Part shown: positions 14,105-21,864 of the stretch, in pieces
Position numbering within the stretch: the first letter of the stretch is position 1
Layout: every line of letters starts with the position of its first letter
Virus record (IMG/VR): IMGVR_UViG_3300033146_002275
Location: 1 to 21,864 of that record
DNA: 21,864 nt
Origin: a virus
Reading direction: 5' to 3' (one strand)
Translations under genes and position numbers: made by a program
The notes under the pieces: model-generated
The model's input: only the letters and a program-made list of their open reading frames with translations
Databases searched by the model: none
Told to the model about the DNA's origin: nothing

Positions 14105-17100
14105 GGGGTTTCTTTGCAAAAAACAAATATTTTTTCTAATTCCGTAAAATCAAAAGCCTTAAAGCTATCTTCCTTAGCTCCTGTCAGAGAATTATCTCTA
14201 TAGTTGGTTAAGTCCAGACCTTTGAAGATGTCCTCTGCTGTAGTCTTAGAGATGGAAGGTACTCCAAAGGCGGCTATAAATTGCCAGAGAGGTCTTCCAT
14301 AAGAATTTTTTATTTCCACTATTAATTTTTTTATCTTTCTTAGACCTATTCGTGACTTTCCAACCTTGTCGTCAGCGTTTTTTTCTGAAATCCTATACAC
14401 ATCGGATATAGAAGTTAAGCCGAGACCTTCAATAACCTTAGAACCGAGACCTTGAATTTTCATAACTTTACAGAAGTTGTCTATTCCAGCTATTATTTTT
14501 ACTCCGCATTTTTCATTTTTGCAGGATCCATAGTCTAGTAACTCTTTGCAAGATGGACAATATGCAGGAAACATGCACATACCTTCTATACTAGTCACTA
14601 CTCTACATATTGCTGGTATTATCTCTCCTGCTTTTTTAATCTCTATGACATCCCCTACTTTAAGATTTAGCTCCCTTAACCTATCAAGATTATGGACTGT
14701 TACCTTAGATATCGTAGAGCCAGTCAACTCTACAGGGGTTATCTGAGCTACAGGTGTTATATTTCCAGTTCGACCCACTTTGAAGGTAACCCCTAGCACT
14801 TCAGATATGGCTTTTTCAGTATCAAACTTGTAAGCAAACCTATCTGCAAAATACTTTGAACTCTTACCAAACATTGCAGCTTCGGGTGCATCATTCTTGA
14901 TAACCACACCATCCGTAGCATATTCAAGAGTTGCATTTTCTAGGATATCAATTTTTGACATTACATTATCAACATTACAAATTTGAAAAGCAGGTGTTTT
15001 AAATCCATATTTGAGTAACTTTATATAAGAATCTGTAAAGCTCATTTCTAAGCGTTTATTGTCATCAATATATCCGATATCATAGCTCATAAAGCTCAAA
15101 TCTCTTGAAGCCGTTATAGATGGGTCTAACTGTTTTAAACTACCTGCTACAAAATTACGAGCATTTTTATAATCCTTGCTGTATTTTTTCTTGAAGGTTT
15201 CAGTATTGATATAGAACTCACCCCTAATGTGAATCTCGTCAAATCTGGTCGGTATGGTCTGAGGTACATAACTTCTAACTTGCTCAGTTATGCAATCACC
15301 CTCTTTTCCATCTCCTCTAGTGAGAGCTAGGTCATATACACCCTTAAGGTATCTTAATTCTACTGCTACACCGTCAATTTTTGGTTCTATAATGAAACTG
15401 TTCTCTATATTTATCTTCTTGAGCCTCTTCTTTAACTTAGTGAAGTTGAACACCTTTTCCATAGATAACATCTTTGTTGTGTGCAGAATTTTGTCGAATC
15501 CCTCTTGTAGGTCACTGCCCATTACTTTTAATTCAGGGTTGATACTATTCAGTTTTTCAACTTTCGCATCATAATCTTGGTCTGATATTTTAGATTCATT
15601 GTTTTTAAAGTACTCTTTATCGTATTCTGCAATCTCTTTTGCAAGTTCAAAACCAGAAGGTTCTGGCTCTTTAGAATATCTGCTCATTATACCTCCTTCT
15701 ACATCTAGAGGTATGCCTTCCGCCCATTTAGGCATATCTACCATTAGCTTCATTAGTTTATCATGGTCTTCTTTATTCTTTACATTTGTTATAACTTCGT
15801 CATGGACGTGTAAAGCTACAGCATACCCTCTAGTCACTATATTTTTCAGTGCTTGTCTCAATATACAATTGCCTATAGCCTGTACCACATTTTCTACTAT
15901 CTTACCCCCATATATCTTTATGGGTGTATTGATGCCATAAGTCATCGCAGGGCTGTAATTCAGAGCTTTTAGCTCCTCACCCTCTTCTTTGGTTATATTA
16001 AAGTTAGGAGTCCCATCGGCATTTTTTGAGTAGGCTATCTTCCTTTTTGCTTGAGTCAGCCCTTCATTTGCTTCCTCTATGTCTTTAGAGTACCATAAAA
16101 CGCCAACATTTCTGTAGTATAGCTTACGTCCGCTAGGTAATGTCAAGTGGATGTCATCTCCTATACGTTCCATGTAGACTTTGTATAAGCTTTCCTCTTT
16201 TGTCTCACCTGATATGAGATTAGAGAAAGCTGTGTTCATATCTTTCCACATCCCACCAGTCCTAACTTGATACTTATCTTTGTATAACTTAGGCTTACCA
16301 GCCTCCCAAACTGTAGTACCTGCAACTAAGCTGTACTCATCACGGAAAGCGTTAAGTAGTTCGTAAGGTGTTTTACCTTGTAATTCAGCTCCGAAAGCAT
16401 CTAGTTGCTCTTCTAGTCTATCCTCTCCCATTTGATACCCACAACCCAATACTAGGACTTTACCTACTGTCCTCTCTGCTTTTTCGATATCTTCAATAGG
16501 TTTTTGATATATCTTGGCGGCTAAGTTCTTATAGAAGTCAACACCCTCATTATAACCTTTAATTTTAGCGTGGTCTTCTACAAGCCAGACGAGTATACGA
16601 GCTTCAATAGATGCATAATCAATTACAGAGAACTTATGACCTTCCTCTGGAACTATAGTTAGTCTAACTAAGCTAACAGCCTCCTCGATATTGTCGAGCC
16701 CTTTCCCACTAAGCAATTTGACTAGATTCTGCCAAGGGTTTTTGCTTGATGGTAAACTATGGGGTTGGAACTCTCTACCAGAATATCTCCCTGTTTGCGT
16801 CAGATTCATCTTGATTTGATTTAGGAGTCTGTCTTCAACTCTCACGTCCAAAGCTTTCTGTAGCTTAGCTAAGGAGGACTTATTCATATCTAATCTCGCC
16901 TGAATGATACTTTTATGCCTGTCTGAAAGTTCGCTATCTTGTAATTTCTCTAGGAGGTATTCTTTACTACAAGATTCCAACTCTAACTTTTCCTCTTTAG
17001 CCGCTTTCTTGAACTTTTGGGTAGATGTTAATACCTCTCTAGGAATCCCTATATCCTTAGATATTTGACTCTTTAGCTTATCTATCTCTTTTAGGAGTAG

Positions 17101-17805
17101 CTTGATAAAAGGTACATCTATTCGGATACCTTCCTTGCCAATCTTATGATTTATCAGTATAGATATGATGTCCTTTTCAGCGTTAGGCATACTACAAATA
17201 CGCTCTAGGAGTTGCACATCTTTTTGACAATATTCGTGAGACTCATCCATCTTTTTCTTCACTATAGGAAGGAAACAAGATTTTAAATCAGGTTTGCCAA
17301 GCCTAGCTAAATATGCACCTAAACTCTCGTCTAGCTCCATGTATTTCTTACCTTTAGGGCAGGCTAACTGTAACATGGCTTTTGAGCCTAACTTATCTTT
17401 TCCTAAGTTTTTATCTATGTTCTGAGCTATCGCCTCTAATGAAGCACTACGCTCCGCATAAAAACTAGCCATTAGAGGTATTGAGTCAACAGGGAGCTTA
17501 ATATCTATACCCCAAGCTCTTTTCATTAGAGCAAAGTCAAAACCATCGCCATTATGGGCTATAGTTATAGTATCAGGTCTCTCCATTATAGCTTTAAGCG
17601 TAGATATAACGCTTTTTGTATGTGGCTCAGTAGCTATATAATCAAAAGTCTGTTTTCGCTTAGTCTCAAGATTAAGAACTATAGCGTGACAATTCATTAT
17701 ATAGGTGTGTTTGCTTGCTACGTAAGCATTTCCACCTATTAGTTTGATGTTGTGTGGGCTTCGAGTCTCTAAGTCAAAATACACTAAGTTTTTGATACCC
17801 TGCAT
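14095..17805 (-). CDS. Fused family A DNA polymerase and NAD+-dependent DNA ligase
   Basis: 1236 residues in one frame. Residues 1-200 are a DnaQ-like 3'-5' proofreading domain: 'YFDLET' (Asp 11, Glu 13), 'HNGDGFDF' (Asn 85, Asp 90), 'YCQKDV' (Tyr 192, Asp 196). Residues about 325-711 are a PolA polymerase: 'TQTGRYSG' (336-343), motif A 'DYASIEAR' (396-403), motif B Arg 445/Lys 449/Tyr 457, and motif C 'HVHDE' (666-670). Residues about 718-1236 are a LigA ligase: an Ia-like segment 'ISDQDYD' (740-746), nucleotidyl-acceptor Lys 809 in 'EPKIDG', 'TRGDG' (829-833), 'RGEFYI' (861-866), 'DGVVIK' (965-970), OB fold 'VGRTGNITPVAQ' (1010-1021), zinc Cys 1083/1086/1095/1100, then helix-hairpin-helix repeats. 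A BRCT domain and a 5'-3' exonuclease are absent. The linker is only about ten residues (SKEPEPSGFE). The start has a perfect AAGGAGGT. It would copy DNA and seal nicks, probably at the phage fork. Confidence 0.93.
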   Translation of the reverse strand: MQGIKNLVYFDLETRSPHNIKLIGGNAYVASKHTYIMNCHAIVLNLETKRKQTFDYIATEPHTKSVISTLKAIMERPDTITIAHNGDGFDFALMKRAWGIDIKLPVDSIPLMASFYAERSASLEAIAQNIDKNLGKDKLGSKAMLQLACPKGKKYMELDESLGAYLARLGKPDLKSCFLPIVKKKMDESHEYCQKDVQLLERICSMPNAEKDIISILINHKIGKEGIRIDVPFIKLLLKEIDKLKSQISKDIGIPREVLTSTQKFKKAAKEEKLELESCSKEYLLEKLQDSELSDRHKSIIQARLDMNKSSLAKLQKALDVRVEDRLLNQIKMNLTQTGRYSGREFQPHSLPSSKNPWQNLVKLLSGKGLDNIEEAVSLVRLTIVPEEGHKFSVIDYASIEARILVWLVEDHAKIKGYNEGVDFYKNLAAKIYQKPIEDIEKAERTVGKVLVLGCGYQMGEDRLEEQLDAFGAELQGKTPYELLNAFRDEYSLVAGTTVWEAGKPKLYKDKYQVRTGGMWKDMNTAFSNLISGETKEESLYKVYMERIGDDIHLTLPSGRKLYYRNVGVLWYSKDIEEANEGLTQAKRKIAYSKNADGTPNFNITKEEGEELKALNYSPAMTYGINTPIKIYGGKIVENVVQAIGNCILRQALKNIVTRGYAVALHVHDEVITNVKNKEDHDKLMKLMVDMPKWAEGIPLDVEGGIMSRYSKEPEPSGFELAKEIAEYDKEYFKNNESKISDQDYDAKVEKLNSINPELKVMGSDLQEGFDKILHTTKMLSMEKVFNFTKLKKRLKKINIENSFIIEPKIDGVAVELRYLKGVYDLALTRGDGKEGDCITEQVRSYVPQTIPTRFDEIHIRGEFYINTETFKKKYSKDYKNARNFVAGSLKQLDPSITASRDLSFMSYDIGYIDDNKRLEMSFTDSYIKLLKYGFKTPAFQICNVDNVMSKIDILENATLEYATDGVVIKNDAPEAAMFGKSSKYFADRFAYKFDTEKAISEVLGVTFKVGRTGNITPVAQITPVELTGSTISKVTVHNLDRLRELNLKVGDVIEIKKAGEIIPAICRVVTSIEGMCMFPAYCPSCKELLDYGSCKNEKCGVKIIAGIDNFCKVMKIQGLGSKVIEGLGLTSISDVYRISEKNADDKVGKSRIGLRKIKKLIVEIKNSYGRPLWQFIAAFGVPSISKTTAEDIFKGLDLTNYRDNSLTGAKEDSFKAFDFTELEKIFVFCKETPCN
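15685..15698 (-). promoter_or_regulatory. Internal ribosome site and ATG at the polymerase/ligase junction
   Basis: AAGGAGGTATAATG lies inside the fusion gene and encodes part of 'VEGGIM'. The ATG is Met 707, at the end of the polymerase domain and ten residues before the ligase. Translation from here would give a 530-residue free ligase with all ligase domains. The spacing (four bases from GGAGG to ATG) is short but usable. The EGG residues are near the family's conserved 'VEG', so the match could be partly accidental. Confidence 0.5.
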
Positions 17806-17813
17806 TGAAAAAA

Positions 17814-17820
17814 CCTCCTT
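17814..17820 (-). promoter_or_regulatory. Ribosome binding site of the polymerase-ligase gene
   Basis: AAGGAGG, eight bases before the ATG at 17805. It fixes the start of the fusion gene. Its first bases directly follow the T-run of the upstream hairpin, so folding or termination there could affect access. Confidence 0.8.
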
Positions 17821-17849
17821 AAAAAGACAGTATCTTATCAGATACTGTC
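17821..17849 (-). terminator. Hairpin with T-run before the polymerase-ligase gene
   Basis: On the minus strand a 10-bp stem (GACAGTATCT) closes a GATA loop (17826-17849) and is followed at once by TTTTT, the form of an intrinsic terminator. The stem has only four GC pairs, so it may be partial. It lies in a 55-bp gap after the second nuclease gene and directly before the ribosome site of the polymerase-ligase gene. It could therefore act as an attenuator rather than an end of transcription. Confidence 0.6.
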
Positions 17850-17860
17850 CTATATGTCAA

Positions 17861-18315
17861 CTATTTTCTTTTATAATTCTCTTCATGTATCAGATTATTT
17901 AGTATTCTCATCTCTGAAGATTTAGGACAGGGAGCATCTATAATGTGAAAAACAGGGAGCAAGTTAGAATAGTTCCTCACATTGATAATACCACCAATAC
18001 GAACTTTTAAGCCGTAGGCATATATCATTAGAGATTCTATATAGTTATCAACTAAAACCTTTCCCTGTAATGCACTATACTTAATATCCCATACAGCAAG
18101 CCCCTTATTGCCATGTCTTATTTGGTCAGCTCTGCCAACATATAGGGAGTTGTCTATAGTGAACTTGAAACTTTGTTGCACGGAGTACACCCTATCGTTT
18201 TCGTAGTCTGCTACATAGCTATCATAGATGTCTTGTAAATCCTCTGGCATAACAGGGATGTTTTGCTTCCAGTGGTATTGGTTGATAGCTGAGTCTATCA
18301 GTATTCCTTTACTTC

Positions 18316-18325
<10 letters not shown>
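17861..18325 (-). CDS. Short PD-(D/E)XK nuclease-like protein
   Basis: 154 residues. The core is 'LYVGRADQIRHGNKGLAVWDIKYS' split as 'GRAD' (Asp 67) and 'WDIK' (Asp 80, Lys 82), the metal-binding layout of RecB/exonuclease-type PD-(D/E)XK enzymes. A helix follows with 'YIESLMIYAYGL' (Glu 97, Tyr 102), where RecB relatives carry the Q..xY motif. The N-terminal 'KGILIDSAINQYH' matches the 'G..xH' motif helix, but Asp 11 stands at the His position. Little precedes it, so the protein is about half the usual size. The ATG overlaps the end of the Cas4-like gene by ten bases behind GGAG. It may be a phage exonuclease or a partner of the larger nuclease. That it is active is inferred from the intact D..D.K set. 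Confidence 0.75.
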
Positions 18326-19463
<1,138 letters not shown>

Positions 19464-19464
<1 letters not shown>

Positions 19465-21089
19465 TATTTTATCTCCATAATGTTAAGATTTAAATCGTTT
19501 AGTAAAGGCATTATTTGAAACTGTCGAGCATTAGGCTCATAACTAGAACAGAGTCCTTTGGATTCAGATGTCCGACCCCACCATCTTTTTTGGGCTTCAC
19601 TCATTTTCTGTTTTCTGCTATCAGTTTTATATCCTGCAAATTGTTCACTAGGAACCTCTGCTTTTTCCCATTTTCCATAATTTATACAAGGGACTTCAAA
19701 AGTCTGACCACCTCTAGTCATCGTCTTGGTCTCTCCTGTCCTTATATCCGTCCTCTTAGCCACTAAAGGCTCTTTTCGTGTAGGGTCAAGGATTACCGCC
19801 CACTTCTCAGATTTTAGACCTTCCATAGCTTGAATGAGGTAGTAGCTTCCAATGATCCCATCTTTTCGAGTAAAAGGTATTGGCTTGAATTTGCCCATCT
19901 TCTCAAAACCAAAAACTCTACCGCCTTGTCTCTTAGGGGGTGTATCAAATGCATCTTGCGCTTCTTTTATCACATTAGGCAATATTTCGCCCTCAAAGTT
20001 ATAAGCATGTCTGCTAATATTTCTATTGAAGCAAATATAATATTTCTCTTTGTATTTTGTACTTGGTCTAGTTATCCGTCCAAAACTCTGCATGAAGTCA
20101 ACAACTGAATTCTTAGGTTTTAGGTCGATATATACTGCAAGGTCAGGTAAGTCAAACCCTTCTGAGACGATAGAAACTTGAAATAAGACGACTTCACCAC
20201 GTTCCAGTCGGTCTAATGTTTCATATCTTTCATTGTCAGGAGTTTTGTGCGTAATCATAGCTGACTCAAGGTCTTGACCTTGGGCAAAAGTCACTAAGTT
20301 CTGAGCTATCTCCACGCTAGGTACTTCAACTATGCAAGGTGCAAAGTTTGTAATCTTTTGGTATTTCTTAACTGTTCCAATAACTTCAGAAAATAACCCT
20401 ATGCCTAACTTCTTGAATTCAGCTTCAACTGACCTAATCTCAAACTTACCTTTTGATACTTTCATGACATCATCATCTATAAGACCTTTCGTTATGATGT
20501 TAGGCACTTTCCAAAACCCCTGTTTTCTTGCGTCAGGTATGCTAATAGCTTGCAAGTGTTTGTCAAAGCTGTCATGTAATCTCTTAGTTGCTTTTGCTGT
20601 AGCTCTCTGGAAAGTTGCTGTGAATCCGACTATTTTAGTTTCGGACATAAAATACATAATGTCATCAGTTAAGATGTTATTTGGCATCAAATGATGACAC
20701 TCATCTACAAGTAGCACGTTTGGCGGTGCAAGTTTCTCATCTACCAGTAGGTTTCTATATGAGCCATAAGTGTAGATGTCAAGTTTCTTGGCTTCTCGTC
20801 TCATTTCAGCGGCTGACATAGCTGCAACATCATAATCTAAAGATTTGAGATAATTGATGATAATTGACAATCTTGTAGTTATCAGATGCACTTTGATGTC
20901 TTTTGACATTTTGAGAAGCAGGAGACGGAACATTAATTGCATGATGCCCTTTCCTGTCCCTGTAGGCGAGGATATGGCTAATTTGGAATATTTATTAGCT
21001 GGTATCTTGAAAAAGTCGCCTATGAGCTTTAAAATGGCTTCCTGATATCCTCTCATCTTGAACTTTCTAAGGTCTAACATTCCTTGCAT
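19464..21089 (-). CDS. SF2 DEAH/DECH-type DNA helicase
   Basis: 541 residues. The superfamily 2 motifs appear in order: Q-like 'RGYQEAI' near 13-19; motif I 'SPTGTGKG' (41-48); motif II 'DECH' (129-132); motif III 'GFTAT' (155-159); motif V 'VSEGFDLP' (308-315); motif VI 'QSFGRITRPS' (334-343). The C-terminal 200 residues are unassigned and contain a short 'KQKMSEAQKRWW' stretch that resembles a NUMOD-like DNA-contact repeat. The type is the RadD/type III restriction/UvsW-like group rather than a replicative hexameric helicase. The ATG at 21089 has GGAG seven bases upstream, and the stop overlaps the nuclease start. It would use ATP to unwind or remodel DNA forks and recombination joints, feeding the neighbouring nucleases. 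Confidence 0.88.
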
Positions 21090-21104
21090 TATATTTCTCC
21101 TTTA

Positions 21105-21134
21105 TTTCTAACGTACGATTTCGTACGTTAGAAA
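21105..21134. promoter_or_regulatory. Inverted repeat between antirepressor and helicase genes
   Basis: Fourteen-base arms (TTTCTAACGTACGA and its exact complement) separated by two bases. On the minus strand the repeat ends five bases before the helicase ribosome site. No T-run follows on either strand, so it is not a standard terminator. It may be an operator, or an RNA hairpin next to the ribosome site that tunes helicase translation. Confidence 0.65.
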
Positions 21135-21140
21135 ATAAAA

Positions 21141-21864
21141 TTACATTATTTCTGTGAGATTAATATCGTAAACGATTTCCCAAGCTTTGGCTGGATAAGT
21201 ATTTGCATATCCAAATCTAGGGTCAGGAATACGTTTAACCTCCATTCCCAGCTCTAAAGTTATTTTCTTTAGTTTATGCCAGCTGAATTCTTTTTCACTC
21301 CGACCTAAAGTTAGAGCAACTTTTAAAATAGAAGCATATTTCTTAGTTCGACCTAATTCTGCATTAGCTTTATTTAATCTCCTAACTGCCACACTAGCTG
21401 TTGCCATTGCTGTAGCTTCTCTTCTATTACCTATTTCTGCTTTTGTAGCAATTGCAATATCTCTTTGTTTTTGAGCTTCTATTCTGTCAGCTCTGTCTGG
21501 GTCTTCTAACATATTATCAATTGTGTTTTGAGTAGCATACATTCCATGTTTTCTGATATCTGGTAATACTTCACTAAAAACCCACTTTTGGAATCTTTTA
21601 GCATTAGGTTTTATTGATTTGAATATTGCTCTATACAAACCTGATTCAGTAAGAAAAAGTTCACCAGTATTGTGTAATTTTCTTATGTCACTAAGTGTTT
21701 CATTAGAATAAGTCTTTATATCAGAGTTACTTATGAGCTTTTTTTCATATTCTTCATATCGTTGAGTATTAATTCTCAAGTTAGGTAATCCTAAAACATT
21801 TCCTACTTGATTTACATTAAAATAGAAATTGCCATCCAATTGTAATATTTCTACGTTTTTATTT
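21141..21864 (-). CDS. BRO/KilA-type phage antirepressor, 5' end cut by the window
   Basis: The frame is open from the window edge: 'NKNVEILQLDGNFYFNV' precedes the TTG at 21839 that a gene finder might choose, and this upstream part belongs to the normal Bro-N fold, so the real start is outside the window. The Bro-N signature is clear: 'LFLTESGLYRAIFKSIKPNAKRFQKWVFSEVLPDIRKHGMY', with the middle 'RFQKWVFSEVLPDIRKHG' most diagnostic. A charged helical segment follows (RADRIEAQKQRD, then KAEIGNRREATAMA). The C-terminal domain (FSWHKLKKITLELGMEV to KAWEIVYDINL) looks like a separate DNA- or protein-binding domain of antirepressors. Such proteins oppose the prophage repressor or modulate gene expression, suggesting a temperate ancestry. 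It is the first visible gene of the replication block. Confidence 0.88.
   Translation of the reverse strand, partial: NKNVEILQLDGNFYFNVNQVGNVLGLPNLRINTQRYEEYEKKLISNSDIKTYSNETLSDIRKLHNTGELFLTESGLYRAIFKSIKPNAKRFQKWVFSEVLPDIRKHGMYATQNTIDNMLEDPDRADRIEAQKQRDIAIATKAEIGNRREATAMATASVAVRRLNKANAELGRTKKYASILKVALTLGRSEKEFSWHKLKKITLELGMEVKRIPDPRFGYANTYPAKAWEIVYDINLTEIM

Overview
The window is a piece of the genome of a tailed, double-stranded DNA bacteriophage or prophage. It is AT-rich, every gene I can support lies on the minus strand, and genes read from right to left. Most neighbouring genes overlap by a few bases (TAATG or ATGA junctions) or sit within about 15 bases, behind clear GGAGG-type ribosome binding sites. 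TAA, TAG and TGA all act as stops, so the ordinary bacterial code fits. The host cannot be named from the sequence.

Right end (21864 to about 14095), early and DNA-metabolism genes: a BRO/KilA-type antirepressor cut by the window edge; an SF2 DEAH-type helicase; a RecB/Cas4-like PD-(D/E)XK nuclease with a Cas4-style cysteine set and a perfect 13-copy Pro-Glu repeat; a second, short PD-(D/E)XK protein; and a 1236-residue protein in which a family A DNA polymerase with 3'-5' proofreading exonuclease is fused in frame to an NAD+-dependent DNA ligase. The fusion is the most unusual item. A strong Shine-Dalgarno sequence and an ATG lie exactly at the domain boundary, so a free ligase may also be made.

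Middle (14094 to about 7318), packaging and head genes: a 24-bp perfect palindrome with a possible promoter marks the switch from replication to late genes. Then come a probable small terminase, an HNH endonuclease, the large terminase, a Mu gp29/DUF935-type portal, a Mu gpI-like protease with scaffold domain, a decoration-like protein and a Mu gpT-like major capsid protein. The head module therefore resembles that of Mu-type phages, but no transposase is visible.

Left end (7247 to 1), connector and tail genes: a gp36/DUF1320-like connector candidate, several small unrecognised proteins, a carbohydrate-binding-like tail protein whose reading frame is broken by a one-base shift, and larger unrecognised tail or baseplate proteins. 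The last is open for more than 500 codons and runs off the left edge.

Only four gaps between genes exceed 20 bp, and each holds an inverted repeat (21105-21134, 17826-17849, 14050-14073, 7284-7305). These look like the control points of an otherwise continuous transcript. No tRNA, CRISPR array, insertion sequence or integrase is visible, and no gap exceeds 300 bases.
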